From Thalassovita mangrovi (lineage in GTDB: Bacteria; Pseudomonadota; Alphaproteobacteria; Rhodobacterales; Rhodobacteraceae): a stretch of 64,000 nucleotides of DNA. Under the pieces are notes generated by a model, which was not told the DNA's origin, did no database searches, and saw only the letters and a program-made list of their open reading frames with translations. Position numbers and translations under genes: made by a program. The stretch covers positions 62,001 through 126,000 of the forward strand of contig NZ_WWEN01000006.1 in NCBI RefSeq assembly GCF_009857745.1, written 5' to 3'. Positions within the stretch are counted from its first letter, which is position 1. Each line of letters begins with the position of its first letter. This document shows, piece by piece, positions 25,000-34,190 of this stretch.

Positions 25000-25434
25000 T
25001 TATTTCCCGCCGTAGCCCTGCCAACGGAACGCACCGTCATCGCGCAGCGGCGAAAACGGGTTATGGGCGATTTCCCAGACATGGCCGTCGGGATCGGCGA
25101 AATAGGCGATGTAGCCGCCCCAGAACACCTCTCCCGGTTCCTTCAGGATACGGGCGCCGGCCGCCCGCGCGGCCTCGGTCACCGCATCGACGCCCGCCTT
25201 GTCGCGCTGGTTGCAGGCCAGCGTCATCGCGCCGGTGCCCAGGGTTTCGGGGTCCACCCCCATGTCGCGCGCCAGGTCGGATTTGGGATAAAGCCCCAGC
25301 GACTGGCCCAGCAGGTCATAGACGATCATGCCCGCGGGCGCGTCCTGCCTTTGCCACCCCAAAGCATCGTAGAAAGCGGCGGAACGGGCGGGATCATCAA
25401 CCGCAAGGGTGATCAGGGAAACGCGCGGGTCCAT
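25000..25434 (-). CDS. VOC (glyoxalase/bleomycin-resistance) family protein
   Basis: The 144-aa protein carries two beta-alpha-beta-beta-beta modules: RVSLITLAVDDPARSAAFYDALGW at the start and YIAYFADPDGHVWEIAHNP near the end, the latter holding the usual metal-ligand Glu. VOC proteins include lyases, dioxygenases and resistance proteins, so the reaction cannot be named. It lies on the same strand as the two hydrolases and may be co-transcribed with the one at 24227. Confidence 0.88.
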   Translation of the reverse strand: MDPRVSLITLAVDDPARSAAFYDALGWQRQDAPAGMIVYDLLGQSLGLYPKSDLARDMGVDPETLGTGAMTLACNQRDKAGVDAVTEAARAAGARILKEPGEVFWGGYIAYFADPDGHVWEIAHNPFSPLRDDGAFRWQGYGGK

Positions 25435-25492
25435 TGGCAGGGTTCCTCGGCAAGGGGGTATGGCGCGAGGCTATGCAGCCCCGCCGCGCATA

Positions 25493-26239
25493 TCAACCCT
25501 TGGACCGTGACAGCACCTTTTCCACCGACTTTTCGATCAGCACCAGGCAGTCGGGATCGGAAAACCGGTGATCCGCGCCTTTCACCAGGGTCAGGCGGAT
25601 ATCGTCTCCCTCGACATGGTTCAGCAGCCGCACGGCGGTCTGGGTCGGCACCGCCGTGTCGTTCGTGCCCTGCAGGAAGCGCACCGGGAAATCCAGCCGC
25701 AGCGGGCTGCGCAGCACCAGCCGGTCGCGCCCTTCCTCGATCAGTCGCTTGGAGATGATGTAATCCTCGTCATAGTCCGACGGCATGGCAACGAAACCCT
25801 TTTCCGCCAGCTCGGCCTTCTGCGCGTCGGTGAAGCTGGCCCAGTATCCATCCTCGGTGAAATCGGGGGCGGCGGCGATGGTGACCATGCCGACGATCCG
25901 GTCGGGGATCGCGCGAGCCAGCAGCAGCGCCTGCCAGCCGCCCATCGAGCTGCCCACCACCACGATCGGCCCCTCGGTCAGCTGATCGACCACCGCCAAG
26001 GTATCTTCGTGCCAGTCGCCGATCGCACCCTCGGCGAAGCTGCCCGAGCTTTGGCCGTGGCCGGAATAGTCGAAGCGGATATAGGACAGGCCCTTGGACT
26101 TGGCCCAGGCTTCGAGGAACACCGCCTTGGTGCCTTCCATGTCGGATTTCAGCCCGGAACAGAAGATCACGGTCGGCCCCTGGCCTTCGGTCTTTTCATA
26201 GGCGATCCGGCGGCCCTGCGGGGTGGTCAGAAATTCCAT
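25493..26239 (-). CDS. Alpha/beta hydrolase, ABHD10-like esterase family
   Basis: The 248-aa protein begins MEFLTTPQGRRIAYEKTEG. It has IFCSGLKSDMEGTKA and FDYSGHGQSSG (both typical of the ABHD10/acyl-glucuronide esterase branch), nucleophile GSSMGGWQALLLA, acid in LQGTNDTAVP and His in KGADHRFSDP. The start at 26239 follows GGGAGAGAG. It probably acts on thioester or ester substrates; no specific role is visible. Confidence 0.88.
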   Translation of the reverse strand: MEFLTTPQGRRIAYEKTEGQGPTVIFCSGLKSDMEGTKAVFLEAWAKSKGLSYIRFDYSGHGQSSGSFAEGAIGDWHEDTLAVVDQLTEGPIVVVGSSMGGWQALLLARAIPDRIVGMVTIAAAPDFTEDGYWASFTDAQKAELAEKGFVAMPSDYDEDYIISKRLIEEGRDRLVLRSPLRLDFPVRFLQGTNDTAVPTQTAVRLLNHVEGDDIRLTLVKGADHRFSDPDCLVLIEKSVEKVLSRSKG

Positions 26240-26309
26240 TGCTCTCTCCCGATGATTTGCGGCCAATCTAGCGGCGGCTTGGCGTAGGGAAAAGCGGTTT
26301 GGCCCTGCC

Positions 26310-26768
26310 CTATGGCACCACCGAGATTTCGTTCTTGAAACAGCGCAGTGAGAAGCTCGACCGCGACTGGCGGATGCCCTTGATCCGGTGCAGCCTTTCG
26401 CGCAGGAACCTCTCGTAACCGCGGGTGCCGCTGACGGCGAGCTTGGCGAAGATGTCGAAATCCCCTGACGTCATCCGCACCTCCAGCACCTCGGGGAACC
26501 GGGACAGGGTTTCGCAAACCGCTTCGACCCCGACCCCTTCATTGCGTTCCAGCGCCAGTTCCAGCAGCACCGTTTCGGGCAATCCCACCGCTTCCTGATC
26601 GACACGCGCGCCATAGCCCTTGATCACCCCGGATTTTTCCAGCCGCCGCAGCCGTTGCCAGCACTGGCTGGCCGACAGCCCGACCTTTTCGGCCAGGTCC
26701 GCGTTGGTCTGCCTCCCGTCGCGGGCCAGTTCCCGCAATATCCGCAGATCGGTATCCGACAGTTTCAT
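26310..26768 (-). CDS. Lrp/AsnC family transcriptional regulator
   Basis: The 152-aa protein has an N-terminal helix-turn-helix (residues about 5-62; ADLAEKVGLSASQCWQRLRRLEKSGVI) and a C-terminal RAM/ligand-binding domain (about 70-145; EVRMTSGDFDIFAKLAV). The start at MKLSDTDLRI has GAGGA upstream. It is divergent from a branched-chain-type aminotransferase gene, the classic arrangement for a local amino-acid-responsive regulator of that gene. Confidence 0.92.
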   Translation of the reverse strand: MKLSDTDLRILRELARDGRQTNADLAEKVGLSASQCWQRLRRLEKSGVIKGYGARVDQEAVGLPETVLLELALERNEGVGVEAVCETLSRFPEVLEVRMTSGDFDIFAKLAVSGTRGYERFLRERLHRIKGIRQSRSSFSLRCFKNEISVVP

Positions 26769-26922
26769 CGCCGCATCCTCAAAATCTTCATTCGCACTTT
26801 CAATACCATGCAAAATTTAATTTTGCCATTCACCCATATTTTCTTAACTTCGACAGAATATTTTCTCCGTGATCGGTAACCTTATTGCAGAACAAACAAT
26901 CAGCACAGCTGCGGAGGATCAC

Positions 26923-27804
26923 ATGGCGATTGGCAAGGGTAAGATCACGACCTGGTTCGAAGGCGACTGGCACGACGGCAACACACCGATCATGGGCGCC
27001 GCCGATCACGGCGCCTGGCTGGGCAGCCAGGTGTTCGACGGCGCGCGGATGTTCGAGGGCGTGCTGCCCGATCTGGACCTGCATTGCGCCCGCCTGCCCC
27101 GCTCGGCCCAGGCGCTTGGCATGATCCCCAGTGTCACCGGCGAAGAAATCGCCGCGCTGGTTCGGGACAAGGTGAAACAGGCCCCCAAGGGGGCGGAGCT
27201 GTATATCCGCCCGATGATGTGGTCGCGCGACAGCGGGGCGGGATTGATCGAACTCGACCCGGCCAGCACCGGCTTCGCGATCTGTATCGAGGAACTGGCG
27301 ATGCCCGCCATCGAGGGGTTTTCGCTGACCGTTTCCCCCTATCGCCGCCCGCGTCAGGACATGGCGCTGACCGAGGCCAAGGCGGGATCGCTTTACGCCA
27401 ATAACGGCCGCATCATGGTCTATGCCCGCCAGCACGGGTTTTCCAACGCGCTGTCGCTGGATATCGACGGCAACGTGGCCGAAACCGCGTCGACCAACGT
27501 GTTCCTGGTGCGCGACGGGGTGGTATTCACCCCCGCCCCGACGGGATGTTTCCTGAACGGTCTGACCCGGCAGCGGGTGATCGGGCTGCTGCGCGGCGAC
27601 GGGGTGGAGGTGGTCGAGACCGCGCTGACGGTCGAGGATTTCCGCCTGGCCGAGGAAATCTTCGCCACCGGCAATATCGCCAAGGTGATGCCGGTATCGC
27701 GCTTCGAGGAACGCGAGCTGGGCATCGGCCCGGTCACGCTGCGGGCGCGCGGGCTGTATTGGGATTTCGCCCACAGCCCGGCGCAGGCCGACAGCGCCGC
27801 CTAA
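26923..27804 (+). CDS. Class IV aminotransferase, branched-chain amino acid aminotransferase-like
   Basis: The 293-aa PLP enzyme is of fold type IV. DHGAWLGSQVFDGARMFEG is the N-terminal block, the PLP Lys lies in TEAKAGSLYANN, and EETASTNVFLV-type sequence (VAETASTNVFLV) and the phosphate-binding FATGNIAKVMPV follow. Relatives transaminate branched-chain or D-amino acids; IlvE of this size is common. GGAGG sits 6 nt before ATG 26923. The divergent Lrp regulator supports amino-acid control. Confidence 0.88.
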   Translation: MAIGKGKITTWFEGDWHDGNTPIMGAADHGAWLGSQVFDGARMFEGVLPDLDLHCARLPRSAQALGMIPSVTGEEIAALVRDKVKQAPKGAELYIRPMMWSRDSGAGLIELDPASTGFAICIEELAMPAIEGFSLTVSPYRRPRQDMALTEAKAGSLYANNGRIMVYARQHGFSNALSLDIDGNVAETASTNVFLVRDGVVFTPAPTGCFLNGLTRQRVIGLLRGDGVEVVETALTVEDFRLAEEIFATGNIAKVMPVSRFEERELGIGPVTLRARGLYWDFAHSPAQADSAA

Positions 27805-28238
27805 AGCTGCAGCTTGTAGCCGACATGGCTGGGCTTGAAGCCCAGCCGGTCATAGAACTCATGCGCGCCGGTGCGTTCGGCGTCCGAGGTCAGCTGCACC
27901 AATCCGCAGCCCTGCGCACGCGCCTTGTCGATGGCCCAGTCGAACATGAAGCGGCCGATACCCTCGCCACGCGCTTCGCGCGCCACCCGCACCGCCTCGA
28001 TCTGCGCGCGCCACATGCCGTGGCGCGCCAGCCCGGGCAGGAAGCTCAGCTGCAGCGTGCCGATCACCTCGCCGCCGCGATCGGCCACGGCAAGGTAATG
28101 CGACGGATCGCGGTCGATGGACTCGAACGCGTTGCGATAGGTGGCGTCGACCAGCCCGCTTTCGCGCCCCTGCCCCAGCGGATCGTCGCTCAGCATCGCG
28201 ACGATCCGGGACAGGTCCGCAGCGACGGCCCGGCGCAT
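27801..28238 (-). CDS. GNAT family N-acetyltransferase
   Basis: The 145-aa protein begins MRRAVAADLSRIVAML. It has the acetyl-CoA-binding motif A (VRVAREARGEGIGRFMFDWA) and the C-terminal YDRLGFKPSHVGYKL, typical of GNAT enzymes. The acceptor is unknown. A longer frame upstream exists, but it runs through what looks like the remnant of another gene (28256-28318). Its 3' end overlaps the convergent aminotransferase gene by 4 bp. Confidence 0.87.
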   Translation of the reverse strand: MRRAVAADLSRIVAMLSDDPLGQGRESGLVDATYRNAFESIDRDPSHYLAVADRGGEVIGTLQLSFLPGLARHGMWRAQIEAVRVAREARGEGIGRFMFDWAIDKARAQGCGLVQLTSDAERTGAHEFYDRLGFKPSHVGYKLQL

Positions 28239-28255
28239 CACCGTCTGCGCGCCGG

Positions 28256-28318
28256 TCAATTGGAAATCCCCACGGCACGGCCCGCGCAGCCGGCTGCGGC
28301 AAAGATAATAACTTTCAT
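28256..28318 (-). pseudogene. N-terminal remnant of an NAD(P)-binding (NmrA/SDR-like) gene
   Basis: ATG 28318 with AGGCAG upstream opens 20 codons reading MKVIIFAAAGCAGRAVGISN, then TGA. The beginning closely resembles the Rossmann start MKVIIFGATGxxGRAVV of NmrA/SDR-type oxidoreductases, which are often divergent from TetR genes exactly as here. It runs into the GNAT gene. I read it as the 5' stub of a deleted TetR target; a chance ORF or a tiny leader for the GNAT gene is the alternative. Confidence 0.4.
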
Positions 28319-28354
28319 CTGCCTGTCCTCTCGGATCGTTTAAAAACACATTTC

Positions 28355-28411
28355 TTGACATCATGTCCAGTTGACAGGGCGACAAGTAGGGCTACATTGA
28401 CACCATGTCAA
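28355..28411. promoter_or_regulatory. Twin TetR operators and promoter, possibly leaderless tetR
   Basis: TTGACA-TCA-TGTCCA (28355-28369) and the perfect TTGACA-CCA-TGTCAA (28397-28411) are 42 bp apart, four helical turns. The second covers the tetR start codon. A promoter TTGACA (28371-28376), 16-bp spacer and TACATT (28393-28398) places the transcript start at or next to ATG 28405, so the mRNA would be leaderless. Binding would block both directions. Confidence 0.65.
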
Positions 28412-28992
28412 GCCAAAGCAAAAACACCCGCACCCGCATCCTCGACGCCGCCTGGAAACTTCTGGAATCCGGCGCCACCGTCCGCATGTCCGATATCGCC
28501 AAACAGGCCGGGATCAGCCGCCAGGCGCTGTACCTGCATTTTCCCACCCGGGCGGACCTGCTGATCGCCACCACCCGGCATCTCGACGAGGCGAAGGATA
28601 TCGACGACCGGCTGGCCGCCAGCCGCGCGGCCGGGTCGGGGCGCGAACGCCTGGCGCTGTTCGTCGAGGCCTGGGGCAATTACATCCCCGAAATCCACGG
28701 CGTGGCACGGGCGCTGATGGCGATGCAGCACAGCGACGACGAGGCGCGCAACGCCTGGTCCGGCCGGATGCAGGCGGTGCGGATCGGCTGCGAGGCCGCG
28801 GTGGCGATGATCGAAGCCGATGGTATGCTGGCGCCGCATCTGGACCGCGACACCGCAACCGATCTGGTCTGGACCCTGTTGTCGGTCCCCAACTGGGAAC
28901 AGCTGCGGCTGACCTGCGGCTGGTCGCAGGTCAGCTATGTCACGGAAATGAAACGGCTGACGGAACGCGCGGTGATCGCGCCGGGGCATTGA
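28405..28992 (+). CDS. TetR/AcrR family transcriptional regulator
   Basis: The 195-aa protein has the TetR DNA-binding helix-turn-helix at residues about 10-55 (TRILDAAWKLLESG, MSDIAKQAGISRQALYLHFPTRADLL) and a helical ligand-binding C-terminal part. The start codon lies inside a perfect operator-like palindrome, indicating autoregulation. The only divergent genes are a short oxidoreductase remnant and a GNAT gene, so its original target may be lost. Confidence 0.92.
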   Translation: MSSQSKNTRTRILDAAWKLLESGATVRMSDIAKQAGISRQALYLHFPTRADLLIATTRHLDEAKDIDDRLAASRAAGSGRERLALFVEAWGNYIPEIHGVARALMAMQHSDDEARNAWSGRMQAVRIGCEAAVAMIEADGMLAPHLDRDTATDLVWTLLSVPNWEQLRLTCGWSQVSYVTEMKRLTERAVIAPGH

Positions 28993-29024
28993 GTCGCGCG
29001 CGCAATACCTTTGCGCGCCCCGTC

Positions 29025-29053
29025 TTGACTTGCCCCCACCGCGCCCCCATTAA
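29025..29053 (+). promoter_or_regulatory. Candidate thrS promoter
   Basis: TTGACT (29025-29030), a 17-bp spacer and CATTAA (29048-29053) lie 65 nt before thrS. The spacing is good; the -10 is moderate. Confidence 0.35.
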
Positions 29054-29118
29054 GGGCGCGAACATATAACCCGCAACCGGGCGTTCCGTGGGCGCCAAAC
29101 TGACGAGGAGGCCAAAGA

Positions 29119-31065
29119 ATGGCTGAAGTCACCCTTACTTTCCCCGATGGCAATCAACGTGCATTCGAGGCTGGCATTACCGCCGCCGAGATCGCCGAAG
29201 GCATTTCCAAATCCCTTGGCAAAAAAGCGATCAGCGCGACCGTGAACGGCGCGCATTGGGATCTGCAATGGCCAATCACCGAGGATGCCAGCATCGCCAT
29301 CAACACCATGCAGGACGATGAACCGGCGCTGGAACTGATCCGCCACGACCTGGCCCATATCATGGCCCGCGCGGTGCAGGACATCTGGCCCGACGTCAAG
29401 GTCACCATCGGCCCGGTCCGCGATTACGGTTGGTTCTACGATTTCGACCGCGAAGACCCCTTCACCCCCGAAGACCTGGGCCGGATCGAAGCGCGGATGA
29501 AGGAAATCATCAACGCCCGCGACGAGGTCAAGACCGAGGTCTGGGACCGCGCCCGCGCGATCGAACATTATCGCGGCAGCAACGAGCCCTATAAGATCGA
29601 ACTGATCGACCGCATCCCCGAAGGCGAAAACATCCGCATGTATTGGCATGGCCCATGGATGGACCTGTGCCGTGGCCCGCACCTGCAGAATACCGGCCAG
29701 GTGCCCGCCGACGGGTTCAAGCTGACCCATGTGGCCGGCGCCTACTGGCTGGGCGACAACACCCGCCCGATGCTGCAGCGGATTTATGGCGTCGCCTTCA
29801 AGGACCGCAAGGCGCTCAAGGCGCACATGACCATGCTGGAGGAAGCCGCCAAGCGCGACCACCGCAAGCTGGGCCGCGAAATGGACCTGTTCCACATGCA
29901 GGAAGAAGCCCCCGGTCAGGTGTTCTGGCACCCGAACGGATGGCGCATCTACACCACGCTGCAGGATTACATGCGCCGCCAGCAGCAGCGCGACGGCTAT
30001 GTCGAGGTCAACACCCCGCAGGTGGTCGACCGCAAGCTGTGGGAAGCCTCGGGCCACTGGGAGAAATACCAGGAAAACATGTTCATCGTCGAAGTGGACG
30101 AGGAACATGCCCGCGAAAAGGCGATCAACGCGCTGAAGCCGATGAACTGCCCCTGCCACGTGGAAATCTTCAAGCAGGGTCTGAAATCCTATCGCGACCT
30201 GCCGCTGCGGATGGCCGAATTCGGCGCCTGCAACCGTTATGAACCCTCGGGCGCGTTGCACGGGATCATGCGGGTGCGCGGCTTCACCCAGGACGACGCG
30301 CATATCTTCTGCACCGAGCAGCAGATCGCCGAGGAAACCGAGAAGTTCATCGCCTTCCTCAGCAATATCTACCGCGATCTCGGTTTCTCAAGCTACAAGA
30401 TCAAGTTCTCCGACCGCCCCGATATGCGCGCCGGTTCGGACGAGGTCTGGGACCGCGCCGAAGACGCGCTGCTGTCGGCCACCCGCAAGGTGACCAACGA
30501 CATCGCGCTGAACCCCGGCGAAGGCGCCTTCTACGGGCCGAAGCTGGAATTCGTGCTGACCGACGCGATCGGCCGCGACTGGCAATGCGGCACCTTGCAG
30601 GTGGATTTCGTGCTGCCCGAACGGCTGGATGCGCATTACATCGGATCGGACGGCGAAAAGCACCGGCCCGTCATGCTGCACCGCGCCACGCTGGGCAGTT
30701 TCGAGCGCTTCATCGGCATCCTGATCGAAAACAGCGCCGGCAAGCTGCCGTTCTGGCTGGCGCCGCGCCAGGTCGTGGTTGCCGCCATCGTGTCGGATGC
30801 AGACGATTACTGCATGGAAGTGGTCAAGGCGCTGCGCGCCGCGGGCGTGAACGCCGAGGCCGATCTGCGCAACGAGAAGATCAACTACAAGGTCCGCGAA
30901 CATTCGCTGAGCAAGGTTCCGGTGATCCTGGCCTGCGGCATGAAAGAGGTCGAGGACCGCACCGTGTCGGTCCGCCGCCTGGGCGAAAAGCAAACCTCGG
31001 TCACAACCCTGGACGAAATCGTGAGCCAGCTGAAGATCGAAGCGACGCCGCCCGACCTTCTGTAA
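29119..31065 (+). CDS. thrS: Threonine--tRNA ligase
   Basis: This 648-aa class II aminoacyl-tRNA synthetase has an N-terminal TGS domain (about residues 1-62) and an editing domain with the [10 protein letters not shown]-type metal motif. The catalytic core contains [10 protein letters not shown] (zinc ligand Cys), motif 2 ([19 protein letters not shown]), [18 protein letters not shown] and motif 3 ([12 protein letters not shown]). The C-terminal anticodon-binding domain begins near [18 protein letters not shown] lies just upstream of ATG 29119. Confidence 0.98.
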   Translation: MAEVTLTFPDGNQRAFEAGITAAEIAEGISKSLGKKAISATVNGAHWDLQWPITEDASIAINTMQDDEPALELIRHDLAHIMARAVQDIWPDVKVTIGPVRDYGWFYDFDREDPFTPEDLGRIEARMKEIINARDEVKTEVWDRARAIEHYRGSNEPYKIELIDRIPEGENIRMYWHGPWMDLCRGPHLQNTGQVPADGFKLTHVAGAYWLGDNTRPMLQRIYGVAFKDRKALKAHMTMLEEAAKRDHRKLGREMDLFHMQEEAPGQVFWHPNGWRIYTTLQDYMRRQQQRDGYVEVNTPQVVDRKLWEASGHWEKYQENMFIVEVDEEHAREKAINALKPMNCPCHVEIFKQGLKSYRDLPLRMAEFGACNRYEPSGALHGIMRVRGFTQDDAHIFCTEQQIAEETEKFIAFLSNIYRDLGFSSYKIKFSDRPDMRAGSDEVWDRAEDALLSATRKVTNDIALNPGEGAFYGPKLEFVLTDAIGRDWQCGTLQVDFVLPERLDAHYIGSDGEKHRPVMLHRATLGSFERFIGILIENSAGKLPFWLAPRQVVVAAIVSDADDYCMEVVKALRAAGVNAEADLRNEKINYKVREHSLSKVPVILACGMKEVEDRTVSVRRLGEKQTSVTTLDEIVSQLKIEATPPDLL

Positions 31066-31083
31066 CAATCGAAAAAAACTTTC

Positions 31084-31116
31084 ACGGCCCGCGACGGAAA
31101 TCCCGCCGCGGGCCGT
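31084..31116 (+). terminator. Hairpin downstream of thrS
   Basis: ACGGCCCGCG (31084-31093) and CGCGGGCCGT (31107-31116) are perfect 10-bp arms, 18 nt after the thrS stop. There is no T-run; it is a probable terminator in a GC-rich genome. Confidence 0.6.
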
Positions 31117-31156
31117 AACATTTCCGGGGATTTCCGCCGATATCGTGGCCCCGGCG

Positions 31157-31182
31157 CTCACACGGACACACGCACGTGTGAG
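31157..31182. promoter_or_regulatory. Inverted repeat upstream of the bufferin operon
   Basis: CTCACACG (31157-31164) and CGTGTGAG (31175-31182) are perfect 8-bp arms, about 95 nt before the precursor gene, inside its likely promoter region. It is a candidate operator; the regulator is unknown. Confidence 0.35.
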
Positions 31183-31277
31183 GCACGGGCTCGTGAGTGG
31201 CCCGTTACGTCCCTCAATCCCTAGGTTTTACACATCGCCACCGAGCGATCTGGATTTGAAACCGAAAGGGAAGAGAA

Positions 31278-31589
31278 ATGTCCAATACGATGAAAACCCT
31301 GGCCGTTGTCGGCGCCGTTGCCGCAGCGCTGTCCGCCCACGCCACCACCGCCAGCGCCGATGGCGCCAAGGAAAAATGCTTCGGCATCTCGCTGGCCGGT
31401 CAGAACGACTGCGCCGCAGGCCCCGGCACCACCTGCGCCGGCACCTCGAAGGTCGATTACCAGGGCAATGCCTGGAAACTCGTCGATGCGGGCACCTGCA
31501 TGAATATCGAACTGCCGGCGATGGCCGACGGATCGATGCGCCACGGTTCGCTGGAAGCGCTGAGCCGCGACCTGCCGATGGAAGGCTGA
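31278..31589 (+). CDS. bufA: Bufferin-type precursor peptide (DUF2282, BufA1-like)
   Basis: The 103-aa secreted protein has a Sec signal peptide (residues 1-27, ending TASA). The mature core holds four Cys: Cys34 ([13 protein letters not shown]), Cys45, Cys53 ([11 protein letters not shown]) and Cys74 (DAGTCMNIE). This is the DUF2282 pattern of bufferins, periplasmic RiPPs in which core Cys are converted to thiooxazoles that bind copper in Caulobacter. A Lys/Asp-containing tail follows. It heads a four-gene operon with the modifying enzymes, so maturation in the cytoplasm and export through Sec are expected. AAGAG precedes the ATG. Confidence 0.9.
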   Translation: MSNTMKTLAVVGAVAAALSAHATTASADGAKEKCFGISLAGQNDCAAGPGTTCAGTSKVDYQGNAWKLVDAGTCMNIELPAMADGSMRHGSLEALSRDLPMEG

Positions 31590-31656
31590 GCCCCTTCTCG
31601 GGCCATTCACGGGGCGGGTCATCCCGCCCCGATCTTCAAGACCGGGGGAGAAAGCC

Positions 31657-32505
31657 ATGTTCGACCAACCCAACACCCTGCCCGCCGCCCCGGGCGTCGG
31701 ATACAAGCCGCAGCATTACAGCGATATCCTGGCCGATGCCGGGCCGGTGCGCTGGCTGGAAATCCATGCGGAAAACTACATGGGCGACGGCGGCCGACCG
31801 ATCGCGCAACTGCGGTTCCTGGCCGATAGGTTTCCGATCTCGGTGCATGGCGTCGGGCTGTCCATCGGCGGCGAAACCCCGCTTGACCCGTCCCACCTGG
31901 CGCGGCTGAAATATCTCTGCGACTGGCTCAACCCCGCCAGCTTTTCCGAACACCTGGCCTGGTCGACCCATGACAGCGGTTTTCTGAACGACCTGCTGCC
32001 GCTGCCCTATACCAATGCCACGCTGGCCCGGGTCTGTTCCCATATCGACCAGGTGCAGGAAACGCTGGGCCGCCGGATGCTGCTGGAAAACCCGTCCTCC
32101 TACCTGGCCTTCGCGGAGTCGACCTATGACGAACCGGCCTTCCTGGCCGAGGTGTCGAAACGCACCGGCTGCGGGCTGCTGCTGGATGTGAACAACATCT
32201 TCGTGTCGGCCACCAACCTGAACTACGACCCGCGCGCCTATGTCGATGCCTTTCCGCTTGATCAGGTGGGGGAAATCCACCTCGGCGGCCATGACGAGGA
32301 CGAAGACGATCACGGCGCGCCCCTGCTGATCGACAGCCACGGACGCGAGGTGGCCGATCCGGTCTGGACCCTGCTGGATTACGTGCTGGAAAAATCCGGG
32401 CCCCGCCCCACCCTGATCGAATGGGATACCGACGTGCCCGACTGGGCGACGCTGGCCCTTGAGGCCGCCCGCGCCGAGGCCGCGCTGGACAAGGTGCCGG
32501 CATGA
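31657..32505 (+). CDS. bufB: DUF692 / MNIO multinuclear iron oxidase of the bufferin operon
   Basis: The 282-aa TIM-barrel enzyme is of the MbnB-related MNIO family, which uses two or three iron ions and oxygen to rework peptide cysteines. Probable metal ligands are visible: His64 ([11 protein letters not shown]), Glu98-His99 (SEHLAW), Glu144 (LLENPSSY), Asp177-Asn180 ([12 protein letters not shown]), His208 and His212 ([11 protein letters not shown]) and the late IEWDTDVP. Its stop overlaps the next start by 4 bp. Together with the DUF2063 partner it should modify the DUF2282 precursor. Confidence 0.92.
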   Translation: MFDQPNTLPAAPGVGYKPQHYSDILADAGPVRWLEIHAENYMGDGGRPIAQLRFLADRFPISVHGVGLSIGGETPLDPSHLARLKYLCDWLNPASFSEHLAWSTHDSGFLNDLLPLPYTNATLARVCSHIDQVQETLGRRMLLENPSSYLAFAESTYDEPAFLAEVSKRTGCGLLLDVNNIFVSATNLNYDPRAYVDAFPLDQVGEIHLGGHDEDEDDHGAPLLIDSHGREVADPVWTLLDYVLEKSGPRPTLIEWDTDVPDWATLALEAARAEAALDKVPA

Positions 32506-33245
32506 CCCAGACCGATTTCACCACCGCCATTTTCGATCCCGCCCGCCCGGTTCCCGCCGGGCTGACCGACGCGGCGGGCCGCCCGGCGGGCAAGCGGTTT
32601 TCGGTGTACCGCAACAACGTCGCGGTATCGCTGAAAGAGGCGCTGGAAACCGGGTTCCCGGCCACCGCCCGGCTGCTGGGTGAGGCGAATTTCGAAACCC
32701 TGGCGCAGAGATACCTACGCGCCCGGCCGCCGCAGTCGCCGCTGATGATGCTGTTCGGCGAAGGCTTCGCCGATTACATCGCCGCCATCCCGGCGCTGAA
32801 ATCGCTGGGCTACCTGCCTGATGTGGCGCGGCTGGAATATGCAATGCGGCAATCCTATCACGCCGGTGATGCCGCACCTTTGGACCCGGCGAAGCTGGCC
32901 GCTCTGCCCCCCGAGGCGCTGAACCGCGCGCGGCTGAGCTTTGCCCCGGCGGTGCGGCTGGTCCTGTCGGACTGGCCGATCCACGCGATCCGGCAAAAGG
33001 CGCTGGAGCCAGACGCCCCCAACCCGCCCGGCACCGCCCAGCCGGTGCTGATCACCCGCCCCAATTACGATCCCGTGCCGCATCCGCTGGCGCCCGAACA
33101 GGCCGTCCTGATCGCCGCGCTGATGGATGGTGCGACCCTGTCGCGGGCATTGACACAGGCGCCCCGGGCCGACCTGGGTGCCGTGCTGAGCCTGCTTCTG
33201 GCGCAATCCGCGCTGACCGATATTGATGTGGAGACCCCGAAATGA
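32502..33245 (+). CDS. bufC: DUF2063 putative DNA-binding/recognition partner protein
   Basis: The 247-aa protein has the N-terminal DUF2063 helical domain ([29 protein letters not shown].., about residues 25-95). The C-terminal part is a variable, winged-helix-like region (about 140-240), described in this family as a RiPP recognition element-like module. It acts with the MNIO enzyme to dock the precursor. ATGA overlaps on both sides show tight coupling with bufB and the DoxX gene. Confidence 0.88.
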   Translation: MTQTDFTTAIFDPARPVPAGLTDAAGRPAGKRFSVYRNNVAVSLKEALETGFPATARLLGEANFETLAQRYLRARPPQSPLMMLFGEGFADYIAAIPALKSLGYLPDVARLEYAMRQSYHAGDAAPLDPAKLAALPPEALNRARLSFAPAVRLVLSDWPIHAIRQKALEPDAPNPPGTAQPVLITRPNYDPVPHPLAPEQAVLIAALMDGATLSRALTQAPRADLGAVLSLLLAQSALTDIDVETPK

Positions 33246-33820
33246 CCCCGCTGATCACCTCCTACACCGCCCTTGTCGACCGGCTGGACCGGAACGACTG
33301 GATCTTGCCGGTGCTCGCCCGGTTCCTGTTCGCCGCCATTCTGCTGGGCTATTTCTGGGCCTCGGCCCAGACCAAGCTGGGCGACGGTTTCTTCGGCTTC
33401 CTCAGCCCCTCGACCGGCGCCTATGCGCAGATTTTCCCGAAGACGTTCGAAGCGGTCGGATATGACAGCAGCCAGCTGGGCCCGCATCACTGGGCGGTCA
33501 CGGTGGCCGGGACCTGGGCGGAATTCATCCTGCCCGCGCTGATCGTGCTGGGGCTGTTCACCCGCCCGGCCGCCGTCGGGATGATCGGGTTCATCGCTCT
33601 GCAATCGCTGACCGACCTGTTCGGCCATGGCGGCATCGAACACGCCGCAACCTTGGGCGCCTGGTTCGACCGGATGCCCGACGGGGTGATCCTGGACCAG
33701 CGCGGCTTCTGGATGCTGGCGCTGATCCTGCTGGTGGTGAAAGGCGCCGGCCCCTTGTCGCTGGACCGGCTTTTGCTCAGAAATGCGCCTTCGGTTCGTC
33801 CGGTTTGCCAGCCGCAATAG
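33242..33820 (+). CDS. bufD: DoxX family membrane protein of the bufferin operon
   Basis: The 192-aa protein has four membrane helices (about residues 18-37, 82-100, 107-125 and 150-168), in the DoxX family. FAAILLGYFWASAQTKLGDGFFGF is a typical N-terminal block. DoxX members often accompany DUF692/DUF2063/DUF2282 genes; a role in redox or export of the product is suspected but not proven. The C-terminus overlaps 44 bp of the convergent gene at 33777. Confidence 0.88.
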   Translation: MTPLITSYTALVDRLDRNDWILPVLARFLFAAILLGYFWASAQTKLGDGFFGFLSPSTGAYAQIFPKTFEAVGYDSSQLGPHHWAVTVAGTWAEFILPALIVLGLFTRPAAVGMIGFIALQSLTDLFGHGGIEHAATLGAWFDRMPDGVILDQRGFWMLALILLVVKGAGPLSLDRLLLRNAPSVRPVCQPQ

Positions 33821-34145
33821 CCAGCAGCCCGCCGATCCCCACGAAGCCGATGGGGAACATGGTGAAGGCGTTGAAGCCGAAGGCATAGACCATGCCCGCC
33901 GCCGACAGCAGCATCAAAACGCCGCCCCACAGCGCCCGCGCCCGCGCCATCGCGCCGCCGGCAATCGCCAGCAAGGGCGAGACGAAGCTGGCCGCGCGGA
34001 TGATTTCGGGGCTACTGACCTGTTCGAACAGGCCCTCGACCTCGCCGTAGCGGTCGATCATCTCGGTATAGCCGTAGCTGAAAAAGCCCACGATCATTCC
34101 GATGATCCCGCCGATGATGCCCAGCATCAGGGCCGCGTTGCGCAT
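33777..34145 (-). CDS. Four-helix membrane protein, DUF4064-like
   Basis: The 122-aa protein starts MRNAALMLGIIGGIIGMIVGF and has four hydrophobic segments separated by short loops, with a charged loop after the first (YTEMIDRYGEVEGLFEQ). The repeated Gly-rich helices resemble DUF4064-type proteins. The function is unknown. Its 3' end overlaps the convergent DoxX gene by 44 bp. Confidence 0.7.
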   Translation of the reverse strand: MRNAALMLGIIGGIIGMIVGFFSYGYTEMIDRYGEVEGLFEQVSSPEIIRAASFVSPLLAIAGGAMARARALWGGVLMLLSAAGMVYAFGFNAFTMFPIGFVGIGGLLAIAAGKPDEPKAHF

Positions 34146-34190
34146 GTCCGGTCCTCCGTCATTCCGTCACTTCAGATAGGCATGCCCGGC

